13,000 nt of DNA from an uncultured Eubacterium sp. (GTDB lineage: Bacteria > Bacillota > Clostridia > Lachnospirales > Lachnospiraceae): the NCBI GenBank assembly GCA_900545725.1, contig URAI01000068.1, forward strand, positions 1-13,000. Direction: 5' to 3'. Numbering within the stretch: the stretch's first letter is position 1; every line of letters starts with the position of its first letter. The notes below the pieces were generated by a model. That model saw only the letters and a program-made list of their open reading frames with translations. It did no database searches and was not told where the DNA came from. Positions 5,875-13,000 of this stretch are shown here, one piece after another. The translations under genes and the position numbers were made by a program.

Positions 5875-6894
5875 CTACTTCTTCCAGTATTTTTTCAACT
5901 GCACCTCATCGAGCTTATTGATAAATGTTTTCTTATATTTTAAAAATTCCTCAATATCCATAAGTACGTGATATAACACTGCACCACTTTCAAATTCTTC
6001 CCTTGTCTGCGGAAGCCCCTCTGTCATCACCTGCTCAAATATATCGTTAAGTCTGTCCATCTGCTCATCAGGATTATTATATTCATTTATATAATTTGTC
6101 AGATACAACATATATTCTGCCACAAGCTTGCCATGTTTTGGCATGGAACGCATTTTTTTCATCTCGTAATGAAGATTATGTAATATCTGGCACTGTGATT
6201 TTCTCATTTCAAAATATGATATATAATACTCAGGATGAGAATAAAATGTATTATTCTGATATTCATATGCTTCTTTTATATAACATTGCATATCATTTTC
6301 AAGAGTACATATATCATTCCACACACTTCTTTCCATTTCTTTATTGGAAAGATATGCTGCAAGAGCACCTACAATAAGCTGTAATCTGTTCTCAACCTGT
6401 CTCATGTCGGCGATAATGTCCTTTTTATGCCTTACATTTCCATTAAACAGATTAAACAATAATGCTATTGTTACACCAATAACGACAATCCCAAATTCAT
6501 TCCATATTGCATGGTCACTGAAATTTCTAGTCGTTACAAGATGTGCAGCTATAACTCCATTTACAGAAATCGTTGCCCTCCAACCCATTATCTATGCCAT
6601 AAATACAATCAATCCCAAAAGTATTCCATAAGCAATCCATTCGCTTTCAATAAATGTAAATAACATCCATGACGTAACAACTGTTGTTAAAAATGATATT
6701 ATTCTGTATCCCGACAGCCTTACCGTCTCCCATTTTGTTGACATTAGTGATAATAACGTAATCGTTCCTGCTGATATTGCATAATCCATACCAAGCTTCA
6801 TTGCAATATATAACGAAAGACTACTGCCAATACCGATTTTAAGGGATAAAAGTATTATTTTTCTATACCGTTGCTGCAATATACTATTATTCAT
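5875..6894 (-). pseudogene. Aromatic acid exporter / FUSC-type membrane protein, split by an in-frame TAG
   Basis: An integral membrane protein of the aromatic acid exporter (ArAE_1/DUF939, FUSC superfamily) type, whose members are thought to export aromatic acids or similar anions. The first 100 codons (6894-6595) give four hydrophobic segments, beginning IILLSLKIGIGSSLSL. Then comes TAG (6592-6594), ATA, and ATG at 6588 in the same frame, continuing 237 codons through two more hydrophobic segments (ISVNGVIAAHLV; FGIVVIGVTIALLF) and a charged helical C-terminal domain. The joined ~339 residues match the family's usual length, so the TAG interrupts one gene rather than separating two. The start at 6894 follows GTGAGG; a GTG at 6909 is an alternative. 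No Shine-Dalgarno precedes 6588, though restart after the stop is conceivable. Promoter and both halves are otherwise intact, so the mutation is probably recent, or suppressed. Confidence 0.75.
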
Positions 6895-7039
6895 AAGCAC
6901 ATACCTCACACTCTGTTAATTTTACTTCCATATTAAACTGTAACTCTCTCCACATATAATAACTTAACAAAAAATCCATATTCAGGATAAACACATATTA
7001 ATTACACGCTCATACTACAGATATGAAACCCCTTTTTAT

Positions 7040-7068
7040 ATTTTATAATGTATACATTTTAGTGTCAA
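7040..7068 (-). promoter_or_regulatory. Promoter of the FUSC-type gene with palindromic operator
   Basis: On the minus strand, a perfect -35 TTGACA (7063-7068) and a -10 TAAAAT (7040-7045) are 17 bases apart. The spacer holds the 12-bp perfect palindrome AATGTATACATT (7047-7058), a likely repressor operator. The leader to the start at 6894 is about 140 bases, with only short weak stems. Nothing else is seen between 6895 and 7083. Confidence 0.65.
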
Positions 7069-7083
7069 ATGATATATCTTAAA

Positions 7084-7125
7084 TAAAGAAGTCACTACCG
7101 ATATGTTGTAACCGGTAATGACTTC
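7084..7125 (-). terminator. Intrinsic terminator of the P-type ATPase gene
   Basis: GAAGTCACTACCG (7088-7100) pairs with CGGTAATGACTTC (7113-7125), 12 of 13 positions, around a 12-base loop. On the minus strand it is followed by TTTATTT. It lies about 100 bases past the ATPase stop codon. Confidence 0.7.
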
Positions 7126-7223
7126 CTTCATATAAATATAATAATGTAAGCACTTTAAAAATACTTCATGTAATAATATTATATTAAGCCAATAATCAGC
7201 TCTGCTGATTTTTTCGCATCGTC

Positions 7224-9806
7224 TTATTCCTTTATAACTTTGTATGCCTGTATAATAACTGTCGGCAGTACTGCAAGTCCGAATACTATACCGGCAGTTT
7301 TAAGACTCATCACGTGAACCGCAAACAATTCTCTTATAACAGGAACAAACATAACCAGCATAACCAGTGCCACACCTAGTACAAATGCACCTAAACTGTA
7401 CCAGTTATTCTTAAAACCCAGTTTAAATATACTGTGTTCACCCCTGCAGTTAAAACCATGAAAAAGTCTTGCAAGCGTAAGTGTCGTAAATGCCATTGAA
7501 CATGCCATTGACCCATCCATACCTGAACCTAAACCTATCGTATATGCTGTAATAACACTTGCCGATATTAATAATCCCTGAATAATCATTCTTATTACAA
7601 AATTCTTATCCATAATTCCTTCTTTAGGATTACGGGGCTTTCTTTCAAGTATTCCCTTCTCCTGTGGCTCCATTCCAATGGCAAGTGCCGGAAGTGAATC
7701 TGTTACAAGATTAATAAACAATAGCTGTACTGCCTTAAATGGAACGGGAAGTGCAAGAATTGATGCATACAGTACTGTAATAATTGCTGACAGATTGCCT
7801 GAAAGCAGAAATAAAACAGCATTTTTAATATTCTGATAAATAGTACGTCCATTTGCAACTGCCTTAATAATCGTAGCAAAATTATCATCAGACAGTATCA
7901 TTGACGATGCATCCTTAGACACCTCTGTTCCTGTAATTCCCATAGCCACACCAATATCAGCTTTTTTAAGTGCCGGAGCATCGTTTACACCATCACCTGT
8001 CATTGAAACAATCTTTCCTCTCTTTTGCCATGCATCGACAATACGGATTTTATTCTCTGGCGAAACTCTGGCATATACAGATATTTTATCTATATTTTTT
8101 TCAAGTTCACTATCACTCATCCTGTCAAGCTCCATACCTGTTACAGCCATATCACCATCTTCAAAAATACCAATTTTTTTAGCAATTGCTGAGGCAGTTA
8201 TCTTGTGGTCTCCTGTAATCATTACCGTCCGTATTCCTGCTTTTTTCGCAGCCGCCACCGCATCAACCGACTCAGCCCTTGGCGGATCCATCATTGATAT
8301 AAGACCTGAAAATGTATAATTATATTCTGTATCCACTGTAAGCTTCTCATCTGAATATTTATATGCAAATGCAAGCACTCTTAAACCCTGCTTAGAAAAT
8401 GCCATATTTTTTTCAATAATATCTTCTTTATCACGCTCTGTTATATGTCTTATTCTGCCATTTATGTTAATATTTACACATCTTTCTAACAATACATCCA
8501 ACGCGCCCTTTGTAAATATAATATTCTTACCGTCTATATTGTATTTAGAACTCATAAGCTTTCTGTCAGAATCAAATGCCACTTCTTCAAGTCTTTTATA
8601 TCTTTTTCTTAATACATTTTCATCAGACTTATACATATCCCTGTACATATATAAAAGTGCATATTCAGTAGGATCTCCTATACCGCTTCCATCCTTGGAT
8701 ATAGACGAATCATTATTAAGTATCGCATTATATAATAACAGACTGTCTGCTGTATTATCTCCTGATATATCATATATGTCCTGTACTGTCATCTTATTTT
8801 GCGTAAGCGTTCCTGTCTTATCGGAGCATATAACTGATACGCAGCCTAATGATTCTACTGCTGACAAATTCTTAATAATCGCATGCTCTCTTGCCATCTT
8901 CTGTGTTCCCATTGCCTGTACTATTGTAACAATAGAGCTTAATGCCTCTGGTATTGCTGCAACTGCAAGTGCTACTGCAAATAAAAGTGAATCCATAAGC
9001 TGCATGCCATTTATAAGCTCTGCCACAAATACAACTGCACATATCACAAGTATTCCGGCAGCGAGCCATTTACTGAAATTATCAAGACTCCTCTGCAGCG
9101 GTGTTTTCTTTTGTCCCGTTTCATTCATAAGAGAAGCTATCTTTCCTATCTCTGTATCCATCGCTGTCGATGTTACAACGACCTCTGCACGTCCATATGT
9201 TACAAGGCTTCCCGAATATACCATATTAATCCTGTCAGCTAATGGTGTTTCTTCATAAAGTCTTACATCCCTTTTATCTACATTAGATGACTCACCTGTA
9301 AGCGAGCTTTCATTAACCTGTAATGAATAATTATTAATTATCCTTCCATCGGCAATTACCATATCTCCTGCTTCAAGAATTACAATATCTCCCGGAACTA
9401 CATATTTAGAATCAATCTGAAGTCTTTTTCCACCCCTTATGACCTTAGCCATCGGTGATGATAATGACTTTAAAGAATCCAGCGACTTCTCGGCCTTTAC
9501 ATGCTGCACTGTGCCAAGAACTGCATTAAGCACCAGCACCGATACTATTACAAGTGTGCTTTCAAGCTCCCCTGTAAGAGTTGAAATAAATGCCGCTATC
9601 AATAGAATAATAACTAAAAGGTCTGCAAACTGGCTTAAAAATATGTGGAATATGCTCTCCTTTTCACTCTCTTTAAGTGTATTTTCACCATATTTTTGAA
9701 GTGCTTTTAATGCCTGTCCATCTGTAAGACCTGTACTTTCTGTATTAAATGCTTCTAATACTTCTTCTTTACTTTGTCTGTACCACTGTGTCATACCGTT
9801 ACTCAT
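7224..9806 (-). CDS. P-type ATPase, Ca2+/Mn2+ exporter class (P-II), riboswitch-controlled
   Basis: ATP-driven cation pump of the plasma membrane, 860 residues. Motifs in order: actuator TGES (170-173); PEAL in M4 (286-289, Glu287 as cation ligand); phosphorylation loop DKTGT (Asp329); nucleotide-binding FTKGA (431-435); MTGDHK (529-534); hinge TGDGVNDAP (603-611); and NLVTDS in M6 (699-704, with Asn, Thr and Asp ligands). M5 reads SGNLSAIITV: Asn671 is kept, but the position of the SERCA site-I glutamate is alanine. A single-ion site as in PMCA/SPCA pumps is therefore likely. Its usual label would be calcium-transporting ATPase. The yybP-ykoY-like leader argues instead for Mn2+ efflux, like riboswitch-controlled P-type ATPases known in lactic acid bacteria. 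The start at 9806 has GGAGAG about nine bases upstream. It is transcribed alone, ending at the terminator at 7084-7125. Confidence 0.95.
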   Translation of the reverse strand: MSNGMTQWYRQSKEEVLEAFNTESTGLTDGQALKALQKYGENTLKESEKESIFHIFLSQFADLLVIILLIAAFISTLTGELESTLVIVSVLVLNAVLGTVQHVKAEKSLDSLKSLSSPMAKVIRGGKRLQIDSKYVVPGDIVILEAGDMVIADGRIINNYSLQVNESSLTGESSNVDKRDVRLYEETPLADRINMVYSGSLVTYGRAEVVVTSTAMDTEIGKIASLMNETGQKKTPLQRSLDNFSKWLAAGILVICAVVFVAELINGMQLMDSLLFAVALAVAAIPEALSSIVTIVQAMGTQKMAREHAIIKNLSAVESLGCVSVICSDKTGTLTQNKMTVQDIYDISGDNTADSLLLYNAILNNDSSISKDGSGIGDPTEYALLYMYRDMYKSDENVLRKRYKRLEEVAFDSDRKLMSSKYNIDGKNIIFTKGALDVLLERCVNININGRIRHITERDKEDIIEKNMAFSKQGLRVLAFAYKYSDEKLTVDTEYNYTFSGLISMMDPPRAESVDAVAAAKKAGIRTVMITGDHKITASAIAKKIGIFEDGDMAVTGMELDRMSDSELEKNIDKISVYARVSPENKIRIVDAWQKRGKIVSMTGDGVNDAPALKKADIGVAMGITGTEVSKDASSMILSDDNFATIIKAVANGRTIYQNIKNAVLFLLSGNLSAIITVLYASILALPVPFKAVQLLFINLVTDSLPALAIGMEPQEKGILERKPRNPKEGIMDKNFVIRMIIQGLLISASVITAYTIGLGSGMDGSMACSMAFTTLTLARLFHGFNCRGEHSIFKLGFKNNWYSLGAFVLGVALVMLVMFVPVIRELFAVHVMSLKTAGIVFGLAVLPTVIIQAYKVIKE

Positions 9807-9871
9807 AAATCATCACTCTCCATTCTTAAGATTATCACAACTTATGATGGATATTTTGTCGTTTTAATATC

Positions 9872-9926
9872 AAAAAAGCAAGACATTTATCCATCTAAAT
9901 TAATAAACAGATAAAAGTCTTGCTTT
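9872..9926 (-). terminator. Riboswitch expression-platform terminator
   Basis: AAAGCAAGACATTTATC (9875-9891) pairs with its near-complement at 9910-9926, 16 of 17 positions, around an 18-base loop. On the minus strand it runs into TTTTTT. It lies after the aptamer and about 65 bases before the ATPase start, where a ligand-controlled terminator belongs. The left side of its stem overlaps the segment that would close the aptamer's P1 stem, giving a simple antitermination switch. It could also stop read-through from the upstream genes. Confidence 0.75.
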
Positions 9927-10010
9927 AAAATACGCTCCGGATATTCTTATAATATCGTGATGACGTCATCGTATAGCACCAATTATGATGCAAGCTACTC
10001 CCTTTTATAT
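9926..10010 (-). promoter_or_regulatory. yybP-ykoY-family Mn2+ riboswitch aptamer
   Basis: The minus-strand leader of the ATPase contains the hallmarks of this family: AAAAGGGAGTAGC (GGGAGTAGC at 9994-10002, compare GGGGAGUAG), a P2-like stem GTAGC/GCTAT, then GACGTCATCAC (9956-9966, with the conserved CGUCA). Next is a perfect 6-bp hairpin GATATT-ATAAG-AATATC, immediately followed by CGG as in Bacillus examples. TAAAA/TTTTA can close the outer P1 stem. The family binds Mn2+ and turns on Mn2+ exporters. GATGACGTCATC (9959-9970) is also a DNA palindrome, but here I read it as RNA loop sequence. I judged this by eye; no covariance-model score is available. Confidence 0.75.
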
Positions 10011-10015
10011 AATTA

Positions 10016-10045
10016 TATATATCATATATGAGAATTATTCGTCAA
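10016..10045 (-). promoter_or_regulatory. Promoter of the riboswitch-ATPase unit
   Basis: -35 TTGACG (10040-10045), an 18-base spacer, and the extended -10 TGATATATA (hexamer 10016-10021) lie on the minus strand. Transcription would start near 10009, exactly at the first bases of the aptamer. The promoter starts only about 20 bases past the stop codon of the MGMT-like gene. Confidence 0.65.
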
Positions 10046-10062
10046 TTACTTATTTTTTAAAA

Positions 10063-10380
10063 TTATATCCAAGGTGTTTCCCACTGATATTTTCCCATAT
10101 CTACATGACCATCCCTAAAGCCTATGCCTTCTTTTTCCAACAGCTCTATCTGTCTGTTTTCACCACCGAAAGCAAATGCTTTTGATACGTTCCCATTTCT
10201 GTCAACCACCCGGAAGCAGGGTATGTTATCAGGGTCAGGATTGACATGGAGTGCATATCCTACGACTCTTGCCCATCTTTTATTTCCTGCAAGAGCTGCT
10301 ATCTGGCCGTAGGTTGCCACCTTACCATAAGGAATCTGTTTTACTACATCATATATCTTAGTAAATGTATTATCATTCAT
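10063..10380 (-). CDS. MGMT-family (alkyltransferase-like) DNA-binding protein
   Basis: A 105-residue protein corresponding to the C-terminal DNA-binding domain of O6-alkylguanine-DNA alkyltransferase. Visible are VVKQIPYGKVATYGQIAALAG (residues 12-32, helix-turn-helix region), RWARVVGYAL with the arginine that flips the damaged base, and the active-site loop IPCFRVVD with Cys55. True transferases have PCHRV, and alkyltransferase-like (Atl) proteins usually replace Cys with Trp. Here the Cys is kept but the catalytic-relay His is Phe. It may therefore recognise damage and signal repair without efficient alkyl transfer. The start at 10380 follows AGGATTATT; a further ATG at 10392 lies inside that Shine-Dalgarno and adds four residues. 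It lies about 30 bases downstream of trpB2, probably in one transcript. Confidence 0.85.
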   Translation of the reverse strand: MNDNTFTKIYDVVKQIPYGKVATYGQIAALAGNKRWARVVGYALHVNPDPDNIPCFRVVDRNGNVSKAFAFGGENRQIELLEKEGIGFRDGHVDMGKYQWETPWI

Positions 10381-10411
10381 AATAATCCTCATTTCTGAGC
10401 AGCTTTTTATA

Positions 10412-11788
10412 TTAATCTACCTTTGGAAGTGTTGCAAAACTCTTTTCAAGCTCTTCATCAGTTGGAATATAATCTGTCATATCACCATCATTATATTTCT
10501 GATATGCAACCATATCAAAATATCCTGTTCCTGTAAGACCGAATACTATATTCTTCTCCTCTCCTGTCTCTTTACACTTTAACGCTTCGTCAATGGCTAC
10601 CTTTATAGCATGGCTGCTTTCCGGTGCCGGAAGAATACCTTCTATTCTTGCAAATTGTTCTGCTGCCTTAAATACTTCTGTCTGCTCTACACTTCTTGCT
10701 GTAATAATCTTATCATCATAAAGCTGTGATACTATTGAACTCATTCCATGATAACGCAGACCTCCGGCATGGTTGGCTGATGGTATAAATCCGCTTCCTA
10801 ATGTATACATCTTAGCTAATGGGCATATCTTACCCGTATCACAGAAATCATATGCATAACGTCCTCTTGTAAGACTAGGGCATGAAGCAGGTTCAACTGC
10901 TATAATCTCATAATCTGCATTACCCTTTATCTTTTCTCCGGCAAATGGTGATATAAGACCTCCAAGATTAGAACCACCACCGGCACAGCCGATAATAATA
11001 TCAGGTTTAATATCATATTTTTCCAAAGCTGTCTTAGTCTCAAGACCAATAACTGTCTGATGTATAAGCACCTGTGATAATACAGAGCCTAATACATAAC
11101 GATAACCCTCCTGTGTAGTTGCAGCTTCAACAGCTTCTGAAATAGCGCAGCCAAGGCTTCCTGTTGTTCCCGGAAATTCCTTATTAATTCTTCTTCCTAC
11201 CTCTGTATTCATAGATGGCGAAGGTGTGACCTTTGCACCATATGTTCTCATAACTTCTCTTCTGAATGGTTTCTGTTCGTATGATACTTTAACCATATAT
11301 ACCTGACAGTCAAGGTCGAAATATGAACATGCCATAGATAATGCCGTTCCCCACTGACCTGCACCTGTCTCTGTTGTTACACCTTTCAAGCCCTGTTTCT
11401 TTGCATAATAAGCCTGTGCAATTGCAGAATTGAGCTTGTGGCTTCCTGATGTATTATTTCCTTCGAATTTGTAATAAATATGTGCAGGTGTACCAAGCTT
11501 CTTTTCAAGACAATATGCTCTTACTAACGGTGATGGACGATACATTCTGTAAAAATCCCTTATCTCCTGTGGAATGTCAATATATGCATTAGTATCATCT
11601 AACTCCTGCATTGCAAGCTCCCTGCAAAATATTGATGAAAGCTCATCAACTGTAACAGGCTTTAGTGTTGCCGGATTAAGAATAGGTGCCGGTTTATTCT
11701 TCATATCAGCACGCATATTGTACCAGTACTTTGGCAGCTCACTTTCCTCAAGATAGATTTTGTAAGGTATTTCTTTGTTAGTGTTCAT
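10412..11788 (-). CDS. trpB2: TrpB2-type tryptophan synthase beta chain
   Basis: PLP-dependent enzyme of the TrpB2 branch, which makes L-tryptophan from indole and L-serine; the branch differs from the TrpB paired with TrpA. The 458-residue length is greater than classical TrpB (~400), with the N-terminal extension typical of TrpB2 (PYKIYLEESELPKYWYNM). PLP lysine is Lys118 in SGSHKLNSA. ETGAGQWG (140-147) supplies the catalytic glutamate region, GCAGGGSNLGG (267-277) is the phosphate cup, and GLTGTGYFDM lies near the C-terminus. There is no trpA, trpC or other trp gene nearby, so it may act as an indole-salvage enzyme; that is inference. The start is supported by GGGAGG five bases upstream. 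It is followed by the MGMT-like gene in the same direction. Confidence 0.95.
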   Translation of the reverse strand: MNTNKEIPYKIYLEESELPKYWYNMRADMKNKPAPILNPATLKPVTVDELSSIFCRELAMQELDDTNAYIDIPQEIRDFYRMYRPSPLVRAYCLEKKLGTPAHIYYKFEGNNTSGSHKLNSAIAQAYYAKKQGLKGVTTETGAGQWGTALSMACSYFDLDCQVYMVKVSYEQKPFRREVMRTYGAKVTPSPSMNTEVGRRINKEFPGTTGSLGCAISEAVEAATTQEGYRYVLGSVLSQVLIHQTVIGLETKTALEKYDIKPDIIIGCAGGGSNLGGLISPFAGEKIKGNADYEIIAVEPASCPSLTRGRYAYDFCDTGKICPLAKMYTLGSGFIPSANHAGGLRYHGMSSIVSQLYDDKIITARSVEQTEVFKAAEQFARIEGILPAPESSHAIKVAIDEALKCKETGEEKNIVFGLTGTGYFDMVAYQKYNDGDMTDYIPTDEELEKSFATLPKVD

Positions 11789-11855
11789 TACTTCCTCCCA
11801 TTATTAGTTACCTTCTGATTGTATTCACCCCTGAAATGTAACTGTCTATATTTTG

Positions 11856-11878
11856 CATAGCTTTATTTATAAGCTATG
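11856..11878 (-). repeat. Perfect hairpin in the trpB2 leader
   Basis: CATAGCTT (11856-11863) and AAGCTATG (11871-11878) form a perfect 8-bp inverted repeat around a 7-base loop, about 70 bases upstream of trpB2. No T-run follows on either strand, so it is not an obvious terminator. It could be an operator or RNA structure. I could not identify a confident trpB2 promoter or T-box elements nearby. Confidence 0.4.
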
Positions 11879-11956
11879 ACTTACACTTTATTATCATACT
11901 ACATATTATTCATATAGCATAGTGTTTTTACAATTTATCTGCAATTATTCAGACAT

Positions 11957-12244
11957 TTATGTATTAAGTGCTATATCATTCCAGTCATATTCATCGCTGA
12001 TAACCCATTCAAGTGCTTTTCTGCGCTCTATAACAACATCTGGATTAAGGTTTCCTGTCTGTGTTTCAGGCTTTAATCTTTTCTCAACACATGCCCAGTG
12101 ATAGCGGAAGTACAGGTCTGTCATATCAAGTATCTCATCTATGCTTCTTAAGCGGCAGGATTTTTTGAATTCATTATAATCTGCCTTTTCTGATAACAAT
12201 GCAGTCGCTTTCTCACAGTCACATATATTATCTGACATTTTCAT
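11957..12244 (-). CDS. DUF4272-like protein, apparently N-terminally truncated
   Basis: A 95-residue protein of unknown function. The segment CRLRSIDEILDMTDLYFRYH through WACVEKR, then NLNPDVVIERRKALEWVI and the final YDWNDIALNT, matches what I recall of the C-terminal half of DUF4272 proteins. Those are normally about 200 residues, with an N-terminal half absent here. The N-terminal residues ICDCEKATALL resemble the middle of that family rather than a natural start, and no Shine-Dalgarno precedes the ATG. It follows the XRE gene by 14 bases and probably shares its transcript. It is either a remnant captured downstream of the regulator or a genuinely short family member. The family call is from memory of its motifs and is moderately sure. 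Confidence 0.65.
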   Translation of the reverse strand: MKMSDNICDCEKATALLSEKADYNEFKKSCRLRSIDEILDMTDLYFRYHWACVEKRLKPETQTGNLNPDVVIERRKALEWVISDEYDWNDIALNT

Positions 12245-12258
12245 ATCATTAAATATAA

Positions 12259-12576
12259 TTACTTTTTCACAAGTTCCATTTTATAACCAAGCGCATCAAT
12301 GATTTTTACAAATAAAATTAACGAAGGACTGTGCATTTTCTTCTCAAACCGTGAAATGCTTTGTTGCTTGCTTTCTGTTAAATCTGCTAATTCCTTTTGA
12401 GAAATATTAGACTCTTTTCTTATTTTTACAACACTATCAATTAAATTGCTTTCTATATCTTCCGCACGAAAAGTATCAGCTTGTAAACCATCTACTTTCT
12501 GAACAGGAATTTGCTTTTGATTAATCGCTACTGCTTCTAACAAACCTTGCATTGTATCATCAAAGAATTTGCTCAT
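12259..12576 (-). CDS. XRE-family helix-turn-helix regulator, HigA-antitoxin-like
   Basis: DNA-binding protein of 105 residues, probably an autorepressor. Residues about 49-97 are a Cro/C1-type HTH: IRKESNISQKELADLTESK followed by the recognition helix QQSISRFEKK, then MHSPSLILFVKIIDALGYKM. The N-terminal MSKFFDDTMQGLLEAVAI is the arm typical of HigA-like antitoxins that partner RelE/HigB-type toxins. No toxin gene is intact beside it; the downstream gene is DUF4272-like, and upstream there is only a short open segment (12579-12644). The start has AAGGAGGAA seven bases upstream. An 18-bp palindrome inside its promoter is the likely operator. HTH family certain; antitoxin status uncertain. Confidence 0.88.
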   Translation of the reverse strand: MSKFFDDTMQGLLEAVAINQKQIPVQKVDGLQADTFRAEDIESNLIDSVVKIRKESNISQKELADLTESKQQSISRFEKKMHSPSLILFVKIIDALGYKMELVKK

Positions 12577-12646
12577 AATTATTCCTCCTTCAAAATTTTC
12601 ACTACTGCCTTTAGAGCTTTCTTTTCCTCCCCTTGTTTATAAATTC

Positions 12647-12675
12647 ATATTACAACAAATTTGTTGTATTGTCAA
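12647..12675 (-). promoter_or_regulatory. XRE gene promoter with operator in the -35/-10 spacer
   Basis: A perfect -35 TTGACA (12670-12675), 17-base spacer and -10 TAATAT (12647-12652) lie on the minus strand. The perfect 18-bp palindrome TACAACAAATTTGTTGTA (12651-12668) occupies almost exactly the spacer, so a bound dimer would exclude RNA polymerase. The HTH protein encoded just downstream is the natural candidate repressor. Confidence 0.75.
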
Positions 12676-13000
12676 TAATAGAATAATTTACTAAGAATAT
12701 TATTTTTGAACAAAGGAGCTTAATAATTATATTCTAATTTTATTCAATCTATTTGTAAAACCTAATAAAGTATTATTTTCTCTTTTAGAAAATTTATCTC
12801 TTTGCATCTGACCTTATCACATCCCGACCTCACGCTTTATAATCAAATGCCAGTTTAATGCCAACTGACATTACTAAACTTCTTTATATTGAATATTCCC
12901 ATATATTCAGATAAGTCTTATTATAGTCGCAAGTTAATTGAATTACCGCTAAAGCATATACGCGGTACATTTTAACCAATTATGAAATAACATTTATCAA
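12676..13000. other. No convincing gene; one imperfect hairpin
   Basis: AT-rich sequence without a supported ORF. On the minus strand a 26-codon frame (12807-12727) has only a weak AAGG upstream and no recognisable product. AATGCCAGTT (12846-12855) and AACTGACATT (12863-12872) form a 10-bp stem with one mismatch and a 7-base loop. It could be the terminator of a gene beyond the right edge, though the T-run after it is poor. Confidence 0.4.

Noticed and set aside
8464..9258. Long plus-strand frame of 264 codons
   Set aside because: It is the antisense shadow of the P-type ATPase, whose motifs are unmistakable; it has no family features of its own.
9959..9970. GATGACGTCATC as a DNA operator palindrome
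   Set aside because: It falls on the conserved CGUCA part of the riboswitch aptamer, downstream of the promoter, so its RNA role explains it better.
12727..12807. 26-codon minus-strand frame with AAGG upstream
   Set aside because: Too short, weak ribosome binding site, no recognisable sequence; probably chance.

Overview
The window is AT-rich, with compact intergenic regions, strong GGAGG-type ribosome binding sites and nearly every gene on the minus strand. A flagellin gene beside csrA, a fused FeoA-FeoB iron transporter, a TrpB2-type tryptophan synthase beta homologue and clostridial-style regulation together suggest a motile Clostridia member. Lachnospiraceae (a Lachnospira/Roseburia-like gut anaerobe) is my best guess. 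That placement is inferred from gene content, not from a marker gene.

Layout, left to right. (1) Positions 1-1850, minus strand: the N-terminal 360 codons of a flagellin (the gene runs off the left edge), a leader carrying two probable CsrA-binding sites, and csrA itself. (2) Positions 1971-2820: a small catalytic-domain-only tyrosine recombinase on the plus strand. It is bracketed by two copies of the same palindromic site, AAATGCAAC-N15-GTTGCATTT. The pair looks like recombination sites and sits just upstream of csrA. (3) Positions 2912-5854: a feoA-feoB fusion with a downstream terminator, a long leader containing a possible 15-codon ORF, and a Fur box next to the -10 element. (4) Positions 5875-7068: an aromatic-acid-exporter/FUSC-type membrane protein gene interrupted by one in-frame TAG, with a strong promoter whose spacer holds a 12-bp palindrome. 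(5) Positions 7084-10045: a P-type cation ATPase of the Ca2+/Mn2+ exporter class. It has its own promoter, a leader matching the yybP-ykoY (Mn2+) riboswitch, and a strong terminator hairpin as expression platform. (6) Positions 10063-11788: trpB2 followed by an MGMT-like (alkyltransferase-like) gene. (7) Positions 11957-12675: an XRE regulator with an autoregulation-type operator placed exactly between its -35 and -10, followed by a short, apparently N-terminally truncated DUF4272 gene. Positions 12676-13000 hold no convincing gene.

How the parts fit. CsrA should repress flagellin translation by binding the hairpin and Shine-Dalgarno sites in the flagellin leader; its usual antagonist FliW is not in the window. 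Iron uptake is under Fur, and the ATPase appears to be switched by Mn2+ through its leader RNA. The most unusual arrangement is the recombinase flanked by paired palindromes between csrA and feoAB, which could be a self-contained invertible or excisable module. No rRNA, tRNA, CRISPR array or insertion sequence was seen.
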